A stretch of DNA of 42,395 nucleotides. Source: a virus. The stretch is from IMG/VR virus record IMGVR_UViG_3300038701_002472, positions 1-42,395 of that record. One strand, written 5' to 3'. Shown piece after piece: positions 1 to 8,766 of this stretch (position 1 is its first letter; the number at the start of each line of letters is the position of its first letter). Under the pieces are notes generated by a model that saw only the letters and a list, made by a program, of their open reading frames with translations, did not search any database and had not been told where the DNA came from. Both the position numbers and the translations under genes were made by a program.

Positions 1-64
1 CGTGCGGGCTAGAGCGCTTTTTTTTTTGCAAAAGTTTAGGTTGTGAGAGTTGTAGGCGTGAGGC
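1..64. other. Left-end noncoding leader with T10 tract
   Basis: A run of ten T (18-27) follows a small imperfect GC-rich inverted repeat and is unusual in this GC-rich sequence. If the molecule is circular or permuted it could be the terminator tail of the operon that ends near 42385. No convincing promoter is seen; a weak TTGCAA/TTGTAG pair lies too close to the first start codon. Confidence 0.3.
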
Positions 65-589
65 GTGAAGAATGCCAAGAATCAGTCCGAGCTGGGCCAG
101 CGCTTAGGCATCACGCAGCAGGCTGTGAGCAAGCTGATTCGGCATGAGGAGTGGCCCGTGAAGAAGCGCGGGCCCTGGTCGAAGGATGAGGTGGGCCGGG
201 TCGCACGCTGGCATGAGTCGCTGCAGGAGGATCGATCGAGCGATACGCCGGACGCGGGCGCGGAGCTGAACACGGCGCTGAAGCAGATGAAGATCCTGCT
301 GGCGAAGGAGCAGCGGGAGCGGATCAAGCTGCAGAATGAGGTGACGCGCGGGGAGCTGGTCGCGAAGGATATGCTGGAGAATGCTCTGGGCGGTCTGACC
401 GATCAGTTTTTGCGGATCTTCGATGAGATACGGCTGACCTTTCCGCGGCGGTTCAAAATGGACCCGGTGCGGCTGGAGGAGCTCATGGACGCCTATCAGA
501 AGCGGCTGGTGGATCAGGCGGAGCTGGAGCAGCAGAAGATCACGGAGGCGGTTGAAGCGTCGCGGCGTCGACGCAAGCGGAGCAAGTAG
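65..589 (+). CDS. Terminase small subunit-like DNA-binding protein
   Basis: 174 aa, GTG start. The N-terminus holds a helix-turn-helix (ELGQRLGITQQAVSKLI, about residues 9-25) of the kind found in phage small terminases such as lambda Nu1, which bind the packaging site and deliver DNA to the large subunit. The middle (about 75-105) is charged and coiled-coil-like, suiting oligomerisation, and the C-terminus is basic (SRRRRKRSK). The stop overlaps the next start by one base (TAGTG), so it is translationally coupled to the large terminase. The role is inferred from the HTH and position. The GTG has only a weak ribosome site, so the start is uncertain. Confidence 0.72.
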   Translation: MKNAKNQSELGQRLGITQQAVSKLIRHEEWPVKKRGPWSKDEVGRVARWHESLQEDRSSDTPDAGAELNTALKQMKILLAKEQRERIKLQNEVTRGELVAKDMLENALGGLTDQFLRIFDEIRLTFPRRFKMDPVRLEELMDAYQKRLVDQAELEQQKITEAVEASRRRRKRSK

Positions 590-2730
590 TGGCGGTGATC
601 GGCCGTGAGTTGGGTGGGGGCTTTAGCTTGCCGGCGTCGGTGCGCTCGAGGCTGACGCCGAAGCCTCGGCTGCCGGTGAGCCAGTGGGCGATCCGCAAGC
701 CGTTCTGGATCACGGAGAAGGGGGCGGCGTACCCGGGCCCTTATGATCTGACGCTGACGCCTTACATGCGGGAGCCGCTGGACGCTATGGGGATGCCTGG
801 CGTGCGGCGGATGAATTGGGCGTTCTGCCCGCAGAGTGGTAAGACGAAGGGCGCGGAGGTTGGGATGACCTGGCTGCTCGAGCATCGGCCGAGTAACTGG
901 ATTTATATTCGGCCGGCGGAGCCGGACATTGATGAGGCGTTCCGCGATCGGTTCGTGCCGATGATCAAGGCGAACCTGCCTCACCTGGTGCCGGGCGCGT
1001 CGTGGGTTACGCTGTCGAAGAATCATCGGATCGAGCTGGTGAATCAGATTTTGTACGGCGCGGCGGTGACGATCGCGCGGCAGTTCACGAGCAGGACCGC
1101 GGCGAAGATTTATTACGACGAGACGGACACGGGCGACGTGTCGGGTAATAGCCTGGGCGATGCGCTGGAGTCGTCGGCGGATCGTCAGATGATGGTGGGC
1201 GAGGATGCGTCGCTGACGCTGGGGACGAGCTCGGTGAAGTATGAGAGCGGGGCGAATTGGCAGGCGTACGAGGATCAGAGCGATCGGCGAGCGTATTGGG
1301 AGCCTTGCCCGGAGTGCGGGCGGTACCAGGAATTGCCGGCGGAGGAGGGCGCGTTTGATGAGCGGTTTGTGACGGTGCGGCGGTGGCGGGATCCGGATGA
1401 GATTCTGGCCGAGCGGCTGGCGCGGTTCGTTTGTGAGCATTGCGGGTCGATGATCGCGGATGAGTGGCAGGGGTGGATGAGTGATCGCGGGGTGTGGGTG
1501 CCTCGGGGCCAGTCGATCGAGGCGGCGCTGCCGCTTGACGATGCGGAGCTGGTGGCGCGGGCGCGGACGTGGCTGCCGGACGCGGCGACGCGCGAGGTGC
1601 TGTTGGAGTATCTGCCGAAGGAGCAGCATCGATCGATCCCGGCGGAGCGTTGGGAGCCGGAGCTGGTGGGGTCCGCGCCGGACGGCCGGCACCGCGGGTA
1701 TCGGATCTGGGCGGCGAACGTGAAGGCGGAGCAGCGGAGTTGGTCGCACATGCTGCGGGAGTGGTTCAAGGCGACGGCGACGAAGGATCCGACGAAGATT
1801 CAGGTGGTGGTGAACAGTTGGAAGTCGCTGCCTTGGAAGGAGTCGCTGAAGGCGGCGGATGAGGAGCTGGCGGCGAAGCGGATCGGGGAGCATCCGCCGG
1901 GCGAGGTGCCGAGCCGGGCGAAGGTGGTGCTGGGTGCGATCGACATTCAGGAAGGCGAGGGCGGGTATCTGTCGTATGACTTTTGGGCGTTCGGAAAAGT
2001 CAGGGGTGGAGAATTGGCGATCTGGCAGATTGAGACGGGGCGGCGTGACGTCCAGGGCGAGGATTACCTGGCGGCGCTGCGGGGTCTGTGGCGGGACAAG
2101 GCGGCGGGCTGGCCGGTGCGGGGGCGTGGGGGTTGGATGATGCGGCCTTACGCGGTGGCGGTGGACTCGGGGGCGGTGACGGGGGATGCATACGAGTTCA
2201 GCCGGGAGCCGGGGGTGGTGGCGGTGAAGGGGGTGGACGATGCGCGGGACGTAGTGCGGCATAGCGAGCTGGAGGGCAAGTTGAGCCCGGAGCCGATCGA
2301 CCTGTTCACGCTCAACGGCAAGGTGTTTGGGTCGCGGCTGTACCGGCTGATTGTGGAGCCGGTGGAGCATGGCGAGGGCGGGGGGCTGTGGTTTCACGCG
2401 GACACGACGAAGGATTATCTGCGGGAGATCACGGCGGAGGAGCTGAAGGTGAAGAAGGGGAGCAAGAAGAAGGTTGCGACGTGGCAGAAAAAGAGCGAGG
2501 CCCGGCGTAATGAGGCGTGGGACAAGGGGCGTTATATCCTGGCGCTGGCCGATATTCTGGAGCGGTTGGGGGAGCTGTCGGTGACGGCGATGACGGTTGA
2601 GGATGACCCGGTGGGGGTGTTTGTGAACGGCGAGCCGATGGTGCCGAGCCGGGGCGAGGACTCTCGGCTGGGTGATGATGATGAGGCTGGGGGGCTGCCG
2701 CCGATGGAGATTCCGGAGTTTGGGGCTTGA
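589..2730 (+). CDS. terL: Terminase large subunit (GpA family)
   Basis: 713 aa, GTG start overlapping the small terminase stop. This is the packaging motor: an N-terminal ATPase and a C-terminal nuclease that cuts concatemers. Visible motifs are a Walker A-like loop CPQSGKTKG (residues 80-88), Walker B IYYDE (174-178), and a zinc-binding pair CPEC (240-243) and CEHC (282-285) typical of lambda GpA-type terminases. A conserved Asp in AVDSGAV (about residue 523) would fit the RNase H-like nuclease. The C-terminal tail is acidic and low in complexity. Length is close to the roughly 640 aa of lambda A. No frameshift is seen. Confidence 0.93.
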   Translation: MAVIGRELGGGFSLPASVRSRLTPKPRLPVSQWAIRKPFWITEKGAAYPGPYDLTLTPYMREPLDAMGMPGVRRMNWAFCPQSGKTKGAEVGMTWLLEHRPSNWIYIRPAEPDIDEAFRDRFVPMIKANLPHLVPGASWVTLSKNHRIELVNQILYGAAVTIARQFTSRTAAKIYYDETDTGDVSGNSLGDALESSADRQMMVGEDASLTLGTSSVKYESGANWQAYEDQSDRRAYWEPCPECGRYQELPAEEGAFDERFVTVRRWRDPDEILAERLARFVCEHCGSMIADEWQGWMSDRGVWVPRGQSIEAALPLDDAELVARARTWLPDAATREVLLEYLPKEQHRSIPAERWEPELVGSAPDGRHRGYRIWAANVKAEQRSWSHMLREWFKATATKDPTKIQVVVNSWKSLPWKESLKAADEELAAKRIGEHPPGEVPSRAKVVLGAIDIQEGEGGYLSYDFWAFGKVRGGELAIWQIETGRRDVQGEDYLAALRGLWRDKAAGWPVRGRGGWMMRPYAVAVDSGAVTGDAYEFSREPGVVAVKGVDDARDVVRHSELEGKLSPEPIDLFTLNGKVFGSRLYRLIVEPVEHGEGGGLWFHADTTKDYLREITAEELKVKKGSKKKVATWQKKSEARRNEAWDKGRYILALADILERLGELSVTAMTVEDDPVGVFVNGEPMVPSRGEDSRLGDDDEAGGLPPMEIPEFGA

Positions 2731-2789
2731 CATTGGCGTTTTAGCCGATCATAGTCCGGGCTCGCCTGCCCGCGTTCTGCGGGTGAGGT

Positions 2790-3023
2790 ATGGCTGACGC
2801 GACAACCATTCAGACCCGGATCACCGAGGCCGAGACGGCGCGGCACGATATCGCTACGGGGATGCTGCGGAGCTGGATGGCGAACGGCCGGACGTACACG
2901 CTGCAATCCATCAGCGCGCTGGATAGCTATATCGAGACGTTGAAGCAGGAGCTGGCGACGGCGCAGGGCGCGGACGCGGACCAGTATGGGTTCGTGCCGG
3001 TGCGGATTGAGGGGGTGCGGTGA
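2790..3023 (+). CDS. gpW-like head-tail joining protein
   Basis: 77 aa, close to the 68 aa of lambda gpW. The pattern of a charged N-terminal helix (RITEAETARHDIATG), a short loop containing a GRTYT strand, then a second helix (SISALDSYIETLKQEL) matches the alpha-beta-beta-alpha gpW fold. gpW closes the filled head and provides the surface for tail attachment. It lies between terminase and portal exactly as in lambda. Its TGA overlaps the portal ATG. ATG start with upstream GAGGTATGG. Confidence 0.8.
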   Translation: MADATTIQTRITEAETARHDIATGMLRSWMANGRTYTLQSISALDSYIETLKQELATAQGADADQYGFVPVRIEGVR

Positions 3024-4813
3024 TGCTTGACCTGGCGAATCCCATGGCGGAGCAGCAGGCGGCGCTCGCGGCGATTGAGGCGCGGGCGACGCGGGCGGTG
3101 GAGTCGCTGGCGAAGCCGGGGCTGATGACGCGGCTGGTGGATCGCGCGATCGGGCTGGTGAGCCCGAGCGCTTTGGCGCATCGGGAGGCGGATCGGTTTG
3201 ATGCGGCGATGTCGATCCATAAGGCCGCGGCGATGAACCGGCTGACGGCGGATTGGTACGCGGAGACGGTGAGCGGGGACCAGGCGACGCTGGACGACAT
3301 GGCGACGATCAACGCGCGGGCGCGTCAGGGTCGGCGGGATAATTGGGCGATCACTTCGATCTGTTCGAGCTATCGGCGTGACATCGGATACATGACGCCG
3401 CGGAGCGCGGCGTTTGATCCGCGGACGGGCGAGAAGCTGGTGGATCTGAATCGGCGGCTGGATTGGCTTTGGCGTCGGTGGTCGAGTCGGGCGGCGTTCT
3501 GTGACTTTCATCGTCAGAACACGCTGGCGGAGGCGTGCGGCTTGATGACGGAGGAGTGGGTGCAGGTGGGCAGCTCATTCATGGTGATGAGTGTGGAGCG
3601 GCGCGGCGGCCCGGTGGATCTGGTGTTTGAGTTGCTGGAAGTCGAGCAGCTGGCGTCCGATCTGTACGAGCATCAGGCCAACGGGAACCGGATCAAGAAC
3701 GGGGTGGAGGTCACGAAGCGCGGTGAGCCGGTGGCGATGTGGTTTTACCGTAACGAGCATCCGCTGGAGGATGCGGTGCGGGATGTGGCGCGGGTGCCGA
3801 TTGATCAGGTGCTGGTGTTCACGCGGAGCGTGCGGGTGCGTGAGGTGTTGCCGGCGAGTCGGCTGGCCCCGGTGCTGGTCGATGCGCGGTCGCTGGATAC
3901 GTATCTGACCTATGAGGATCGCGCGAAACAGATCGAGGCTTGTATCTCGCTGCAGGCGGTGAAGGATCAATCGGCGAAGGGTCCGGCGGGCCGGGGGCTG
4001 GGGATGCAGAGCGGGGTGACGTCGGGGACGGCGGATGCGTCGGTGCGTGATGCGCGGGGTCGCAAGGTGACGACGATGCAGAGCGGGATCATTTACGACA
4101 ACCCGCCGGGCGTGAAGCTGGAGGCGCTGAACACGACGCGGGGCGGCTCGCCCTTTGAGACGTACACGGGGGTACGCGAGCGGCACATTGCGGCGGGCGC
4201 GGACCGGAGCCCGTCGAGTCTGACGCGGCGGTACCTGGCGAGCTACACGGCGGAGCGTCGGGGCGAGGTCGAGGATGCGAAGGTGAATGAGCCGCTGCAG
4301 CAGTTGCAGGTGGACGCGGTTTTGCGGCCGCTGCGCGAGATGTTCGTGCGGCTGGCGATCATGCAGGGGAAGGTGGACGGGCTGGTGCCGCGCGAGATGC
4401 TGCGGGATCCGGATCTGACGGCGGCGCTGTATGAGGCGGAGTGGATGCCGCCTCGGGTTCGGCCGCTGGACCCGGCGAAGGATGCGGCGAGCAAGAAGAT
4501 CCGTCTGGATATGAAGCTGGACAATCACGGCCGGATTTTGAATGAGGAGGGCCGGGACTGGCGGGATAACTTCGATGATATTGAGGAGCAGCGCGAGTAC
4601 GCGGCGGAGCGTGGGATTGACCTGGCGGCGGCTGCGAAGGTGAACCCGAGCGAGCCGCGGCCGCGGGGTGCGAGCAATGCGCCGGACGGGACGGCGGACG
4701 ATGACGGTGGGGGCGATGACGATACCGAAGGCGAAGGCCGGGGTGTGTTGTATGGGGAGACCGCGCCCGCTGAAGCGGGGCGGCCGGGGGAGGAGGTGAT
4801 GGCGGATGCTTGA
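3023..4813 (+). CDS. Portal protein (lambda gpB family)
   Basis: 596 aa from the ATG at 3023; a GTG at 3020 is possible, but ATG overlaps the preceding stop (TGATG). Portal proteins form the dodecameric ring at the head vertex through which DNA passes. Supporting regions: ARQGRRDNWAITSICSSYRRDIGY (about 92-115), conserved WxWRRWSSRA, FELLEVEQLASDLYEH, and the late DRSPSSLTRRYLASYTAERRGE segment characteristic of lambda-type portals. The acidic, glycine-rich C-terminal tail carries one dispersed palindromic element read as TAPAEAGRPG (about residues 580-589). The gene ends 8 nt inside the following gene. Confidence 0.9.
   Translation: MLDLANPMAEQQAALAAIEARATRAVESLAKPGLMTRLVDRAIGLVSPSALAHREADRFDAAMSIHKAAAMNRLTADWYAETVSGDQATLDDMATINARARQGRRDNWAITSICSSYRRDIGYMTPRSAAFDPRTGEKLVDLNRRLDWLWRRWSSRAAFCDFHRQNTLAEACGLMTEEWVQVGSSFMVMSVERRGGPVDLVFELLEVEQLASDLYEHQANGNRIKNGVEVTKRGEPVAMWFYRNEHPLEDAVRDVARVPIDQVLVFTRSVRVREVLPASRLAPVLVDARSLDTYLTYEDRAKQIEACISLQAVKDQSAKGPAGRGLGMQSGVTSGTADASVRDARGRKVTTMQSGIIYDNPPGVKLEALNTTRGGSPFETYTGVRERHIAAGADRSPSSLTRRYLASYTAERRGEVEDAKVNEPLQQLQVDAVLRPLREMFVRLAIMQGKVDGLVPREMLRDPDLTAALYEAEWMPPRVRPLDPAKDAASKKIRLDMKLDNHGRILNEEGRDWRDNFDDIEEQREYAAERGIDLAAAAKVNPSEPRPRGASNAPDGTADDDGGGDDDTEGEGRGVLYGETAPAEAGRPGEEVMADA
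4761..4785 (+). repeat. Dispersed palindromic element, copy 1
   Basis: In frame in the portal C-terminal tail (TAPAEAGRPG); followed at once by a purine-rich ribosome site for the next gene. Consensus stem CCCGCT/AGCGGG with loop GA, flanked by CCGCG on the left and GCGGCC on the right. Confidence 0.92.
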
Positions 4814-7388
4814 GCAGTTGCTGATGTTTATGTGCCAGGTGTTCGCGATCCGCGGCGACGTTTATGACGCGATGCGGGCGCGGGTGCCGGTGCTGGCGGA
4901 GGAGTTGCGGCGGGCGCAGTCCGGCGAGGCGGCGGCGTTGTCGCTGTCGGCGCGGTCGGAGGTGATCGATCCGACGACGATGCTGAATGATGTGGCGGTG
5001 ATTGATGTGCTGGGTCCGCTGTCGAAGCAGCCGAGCATCTGGCGGCTGTTTGGGTTTGATGATCACGCGACGCTGCCGGAGATCGAGGCGGCGGTGCGTC
5101 GGGCGCAGCGCGATGAGAAGGTGCGGAATATTCTGCTGCGGGTGAGTTCGCCGGGCGGCACGGTGGCGGGGACCGAGAGCCTGGGCAATGCGATTTTTGC
5201 GGCGCGGCAGGATAAGACGGTGGTTTGCCAAGTGGAGGATCTGGCTTGCTCGGCGGGGTACTGGCTGGCGAGCCAGTGCGAGCGGGTGTATGCGTTGCGG
5301 TCGGCGGACGTGGCGAACATCGGCGCGATGGGGACGATGTACGACTACTCGGGGGCGTTCAAGGAGCTGGGGATTGAGGCGGTGGTGGCGCGGTCGACGC
5401 CGCTGAAGGGGATCGGGGTGCTGGGTTCGGAGATTACGGCGGCGCAGCGTGCGGAGCTGGATCGGTGGATCGGGTCGAAGCATGAGCTGTTTGTGGACGC
5501 GGTGACGCGGGGGCGGGGGATGGACCGGGCGAAGGTGGCGAAGCTGGCGGATGCCCGGGTGCTGTGCGGGGATGAGGCATTGGCGGCGGGGCTGATTGAT
5601 GGGATCCAGGGGATTGATGAGACGTTGAATGAGCTTGCTCGAGGTGGAGCGGCCCGCGCGGGTCGTGTCTCGGGTAGCGGGTCGGCCGGGTTATCGCTCG
5701 GCCTTAGCGATGGAGCGCGAGCGATGGACAAGCGATTGCGGCAGTATCTGGAGTCGATCGGGCTGGAGGCTGATGCCTCGGTCGAGACGGCGTGGACTTT
5801 CTTTAACGGCTTGGCCGGTGAGCAGAAGCGGAAGGCTGATGTGATCAAGGCGGGTCAGGGGGATGACGGCGGGCAGGCCGGCGGTGACGGCGGCCCTGCT
5901 GGGCGTTCGGCGTCCGGCGGTGATTCGGGCGGGACCGACCCGCCGAGCGGTCAGGCGGGGAACCCTGGGGGTTCTCAAGTGAATGGTGGTCAGGGTGGCG
6001 GGCAACGGCCCGCGCCGGTTCAGCAGCCGCAGGCCCCGAGCGTTTCGGGGATGAACCGTGCGGAGATTCAGGGGCTGGCCGAGATGGCCGGGCTTGAAGG
6101 CGAGGCGCTGAATCAATTCGTTTCGATGCACACGGTTGGGCAGACTGCCGAGGCGACGGTGCGTCAGGAGCTCGTGACGATTATGCGTGATCGAATGCCG
6201 GCGGTTGGGGGTTCGCGGACGGTGGTGGGTGATGATGGCCGCGCGTCGCTGATGGCGGCGATGGGCGACGTGTTCGCCGAGCGGATGGGTGCGGAGGTGT
6301 CGGAGCCTCACGCGCGGGCGCAGGAGTTCGCGGCGCTTGACTCGATCGAGTGCGGCCGGCATTGGCTGGCGTCGATCGGCGTGGGTCGGGCCTGGAGCTT
6401 GCCGGCGGAGACGGTGGCGCAGGCGATGATCGCTCCGCCGTTCATGCTGCAGCAGGTGGTGGGCCAGCAGATCGCCAGTGCGGCGCTGACGCATAGCACG
6501 TCGGATTTTGCGGGCGTGCTGGGGACGTCGGCGAATCGTTCGCTGGCGATGGGCTTTGATATCGAGGAAGTGACTTATTCCGCGTGGGCGCGGCATGAGG
6601 ATCTGGCGAACCTGCAGCAGTGGGAGGAGCACATGGTCGGCGGCGTGCCGCGGCCTAAGCGGGTGCAGGAAGGCGCGGAGTACGAGCTGGCGACGATCGG
6701 CGAGAAGAAGGAGCTGAAGCAGGTTTATAAGTACGGCCTGAAGGTCGCGCTGACGCTGGAAATGATTATCAACGATACGCTGGGCGCGTTCGCCGAGCGG
6801 GTGTTTGATTTCGGCGGCTCGGCCCGGGCGTTGCGGAATGAGCTGGTGTATGCCCAGCTCACGGCCAATCCGACGATGAATGAGGACAGCGTGGCGCTGT
6901 TCCATGCGGATCACAATAACTTGAGCGAAGGCGGCGCGGGTGCGCCGAATGCGGCGCGGATCGATGCGGCGCGGGCGGCGATGCGGTTGCAGAAGGGCGT
7001 GGCCCGGTCGGGCGAGACGAGCCAGCAGAATCTGCGGATCACGCCGACGTTCATCCTGGCGGCGGAGGAGCTGGCGACGACGATTCAGACGTTGACGGCT
7101 TCGACGGTGAAGGTGGGCGGAACGAACGCCGAGCCGAACCCGCAATGGCTGCGGTCGCTGATCCCGGTGACGGATCCGGAGCTGTCTGATAACAGTACGA
7201 CGGCCTGGTATCTGCTGGGCCCGAAGCGTAAGAGCCCGGTGAAGTCTCTGGGTCTGCGGGGCTATTCGAGTCCGACGATCCGGCGTGAGCAGGTGATGTC
7301 GAACGATTCGCTGCTGTTCCAGCTGCGTGACTTCGCGGGTGCGGCGGTGGTTGAATGGCGATCGGCGCAGAAGAACGCCGGCGGCTAA
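4806..7388 (+). CDS. Prohead protease / major capsid protein fusion
   Basis: 860 aa. Residues about 55-285 are an S49 (SppA-like) protease: SPGGTVAGTES (oxyanion region), nucleophile Ser149 in LACSAGYWLAS, and Lys201 in STPLKGIGV as the Ser-Lys dyad. Residues about 305-430 are low-complexity and Gly/Gln-rich, suiting a scaffold/delta region. The rest (about 480-860) resembles the major capsid half of the known protease-capsid fusion family, with FDIEEVTYSAWARHEDL, ELKQVYKYGLKVALTLEMIINDTL and FHADHNNLSEGGAGAP. The protease would mature the prohead and the C-terminal half would build the shell. It overlaps the portal gene by 8 nt and ends before a strong hairpin. Confidence 0.9.
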   Translation: MLEQLLMFMCQVFAIRGDVYDAMRARVPVLAEELRRAQSGEAAALSLSARSEVIDPTTMLNDVAVIDVLGPLSKQPSIWRLFGFDDHATLPEIEAAVRRAQRDEKVRNILLRVSSPGGTVAGTESLGNAIFAARQDKTVVCQVEDLACSAGYWLASQCERVYALRSADVANIGAMGTMYDYSGAFKELGIEAVVARSTPLKGIGVLGSEITAAQRAELDRWIGSKHELFVDAVTRGRGMDRAKVAKLADARVLCGDEALAAGLIDGIQGIDETLNELARGGAARAGRVSGSGSAGLSLGLSDGARAMDKRLRQYLESIGLEADASVETAWTFFNGLAGEQKRKADVIKAGQGDDGGQAGGDGGPAGRSASGGDSGGTDPPSGQAGNPGGSQVNGGQGGGQRPAPVQQPQAPSVSGMNRAEIQGLAEMAGLEGEALNQFVSMHTVGQTAEATVRQELVTIMRDRMPAVGGSRTVVGDDGRASLMAAMGDVFAERMGAEVSEPHARAQEFAALDSIECGRHWLASIGVGRAWSLPAETVAQAMIAPPFMLQQVVGQQIASAALTHSTSDFAGVLGTSANRSLAMGFDIEEVTYSAWARHEDLANLQQWEEHMVGGVPRPKRVQEGAEYELATIGEKKELKQVYKYGLKVALTLEMIINDTLGAFAERVFDFGGSARALRNELVYAQLTANPTMNEDSVALFHADHNNLSEGGAGAPNAARIDAARAAMRLQKGVARSGETSQQNLRITPTFILAAEELATTIQTLTASTVKVGGTNAEPNPQWLRSLIPVTDPELSDNSTTAWYLLGPKRKSPVKSLGLRGYSSPTIRREQVMSNDSLLFQLRDFAGAAVVEWRSAQKNAGG
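5712..5726 (+). promoter_or_regulatory. Candidate internal ribosome site and start inside the capsid fusion
   Basis: GGAG at 5712-5715 lies 8 nt before an in-frame ATG at 5724 (residue 307, MDKRLRQYLESIGL), exactly at the protease/scaffold boundary. Initiation here would give a 554-aa scaffold-capsid protein without protease, analogous to the nested lambda C/Nu3 arrangement. This is inference only. Confidence 0.4.
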
Positions 7389-7411
7389 ATGGCCGCGTGA
7401 TTGATAGAACG

Positions 7412-7439
7412 CAGCCCGGCCGGGGAACCGGCCGGGCTG
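7412..7439 (+). terminator. Strong hairpin after the capsid gene
   Basis: A 12-bp perfect stem (7412-7423 with 7428-7439) with a GGAA tetraloop sits 24 nt after the capsid stop. Only a weak T-rich stretch follows (CCTTCCTTTTCCTTT, with intervening bases), so it may be a partial terminator or an mRNA-stabilising hairpin controlling expression past the capsid gene. Confidence 0.6.
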
Positions 7440-7479
7440 GCATTACGGTTTGATCCTTCCTTTTCCTTTGGAGCGTGAT

Positions 7480-7887
7480 ATGGCTGGCAAGAATGACCTG
7501 GTGTGCGTGCGTGGGCTTTCGATCGAGGGGCAGGCGTTTGAGCGCGGCGACGTGCTTGGGTTGCGGGATAAGGATGGGGTGCTGAAGTCGAAGGTGAAGG
7601 GGGTGGACCGGGGGCATTTGGAGGCTCGGTTGCGGAACAAGTTGATTCAGGTGGGGCCGCTGGTGGATTCCGCGCCCGCTGAAGCGGAGCGGCCGAAGGA
7701 TCCGCCGGAGGGGACGGCGTTGCCGGAGGGGTTCCCGGCGAAGGCGGAGCTGGAGAAGGCGGGGGTGAAGACGGTTGAGGCGCTTATGGCCATGGAGCCG
7801 GAGGCGGTGCAGAAGGTGAAGGGTGTGGGCGAGGCGACGTACGACGCGATCGAGGCGGCGCTGGCTGACCTGCGCGATGGTGAGTGA
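7480..7887 (+). CDS. Helix-hairpin-helix head/neck-region protein
   Basis: 135 aa from the ATG at 7480, which has GGAG 6-7 nt upstream; the open frame extends 30 nt further upstream but that part overlaps the region just after the hairpin. The N-terminal half is basic, with short beta-type stretches. A degenerate copy of the dispersed element encodes SAPAEAERP in the middle as a linker. The C-terminus has a helix-hairpin-helix-like motif (LEKAGVKTVEALMAM..VQKVKGVGEATYDAIEAAL) as in nonspecific DNA-binding proteins. Similar HhH proteins occur after capsid genes in some phages, but the exact role (head completion, DNA contact) is unknown. Confidence 0.75.
   Translation: MAGKNDLVCVRGLSIEGQAFERGDVLGLRDKDGVLKSKVKGVDRGHLEARLRNKLIQVGPLVDSAPAEAERPKDPPEGTALPEGFPAKAELEKAGVKTVEALMAMEPEAVQKVKGVGEATYDAIEAALADLRDGE
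7670..7694 (+). repeat. Dispersed palindromic element, copy 2 (degenerate)
   Basis: In frame as SAPAEAERP; one G to A change at the base of the 3' arm and a diverged 3' end, so it looks like an older copy. Confidence 0.8.
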
Positions 7888-7974
7888 GTGAGGGTCGGCC
7901 GAGCGGTTCGGCGGGCTTATTAAAGGGCGTCCGGCTGGGCGTGTTGACCTGTAAACCTGTTTGGAGTTTGAGCG

Positions 7975-8316
7975 ATGGATACTGCGAAGTTTGATGCGTT
8001 GGGGCCGATCCCCATGGTGGCGCCGAGCGGCGGCGTGGTGAGTGGCGTGCCGAAGCTTTTTGGGACGCTGCTTGGCGTGCCGGTCAAGACCGCGGCGGCG
8101 GGCGAGACCGTTGCGGTGGCGACGCGCGGCGTGTTCAAGGTGCCTAAGACGACGGGCGCGGCCTGGACCGTGGGCGCGGAGTTGTATTGGGACGCGGCGG
8201 ACGGCGAGTTCACGACCGATGCTGACACGGGTACGAACCTGACCAAGGGTTACGCGCAGGCGGCGGCGGCCTCGGGCGATGCGACCGGGCTGGTGCTGCT
8301 GCAGAACGGCTGCTGA
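7975..8316 (+). CDS. Capsid decoration/cement protein (DUF2190-like)
   Basis: 113 aa, ATG start with GGAG upstream. The pattern PSGGVVSG..KLFG..LGVPVKTAAAGETVAVATRGVFKVPKT.....VGAELYWDAADGEFTTD...GTNLTKGYAQAAAASGDATGLVLLQ is that of the DUF2190 capsid-decoration family, which binds the outside of the shell after expansion. All-beta and compact, with no membrane segment. It follows the capsid gene as usual. Function is inferred from family resemblance and position. Confidence 0.8.
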   Translation: MDTAKFDALGPIPMVAPSGGVVSGVPKLFGTLLGVPVKTAAAGETVAVATRGVFKVPKTTGAAWTVGAELYWDAADGEFTTDADTGTNLTKGYAQAAAASGDATGLVLLQNGC

Positions 8317-8400
8317 TTGATTTCTCCTCCGGGCCGGGCCCTTTGGGCATGGATGCTTGCATGGATGCGCTGGGGGGTCTGGCCTTTTTGGGAGAGTCGC

Positions 8401-8745
8401 GTGGCGTTCGGTGATGTGATCAACAAGGCGACGAAGAAGGGGCTGGTGCTGGCCGGCGTCGCGGTGGTGTTCATTGAGCCGGACGGTACGGAGATCGAGA
8501 CGTTTGGCGTGCCGAACGATGACGGCCTGGCGGCACGAGAGGGCGCGGACAATCGGCAGGCGGGTCGGCGGCTGGTGATCGAGATCCCGAAGGCGGACGT
8601 GGCCGCGGTGGTGAAGGGTTCGAGCAGGATTCGCTTTCCCGGGTCTTGGGTGCGGGATGATGCGGAGACGGTGACCTGGCGGGTGGAGGAGTTGGAGGGG
8701 GATGCGACGGTGGATGGATCGTGGATCTGTGTGATGCGTAAGTGA
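8401..8745 (+). CDS. Head-tail region protein of unknown function
   Basis: 114 aa from GTG at 8401, preceded by GGGAGAG; an upstream extension of the frame to 8317 is hydrophobic and Trp-rich and is unlikely to be translated. Contains VVFIEPDGTEIETFGVPNDDGLAAREGADNRQ and a C-terminal strand VTWRVEELEGDATVDGSWICVM. Size and position between decoration protein and gpZ-like protein suit a head-closure or connector protein, but I do not recognise the family. Confidence 0.7.
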   Translation: MAFGDVINKATKKGLVLAGVAVVFIEPDGTEIETFGVPNDDGLAAREGADNRQAGRRLVIEIPKADVAAVVKGSSRIRFPGSWVRDDAETVTWRVEELEGDATVDGSWICVMRK

Positions 8746-8766
8746 CCTGCGAAGTGAGCCCGGCCG

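Noticed and set aside
26-55. Promoter TTGCAA/TTGTAG before the terminase
   Set aside because: Poor -10 and start of transcription would fall at the start codon.
514-2733. Very long antisense ORFs (e.g. opposite the terminase, at 7051-10173 and 30022-32529)
   Set aside because: Arg/Pro/His-rich translations caused by strand G bias; no motifs and no ribosome sites.
8317-8400. N-terminal extension of the 8401 gene
   Set aside because: Trp-rich reading through a ribosome site; the GTG at 8401 has a good SD.
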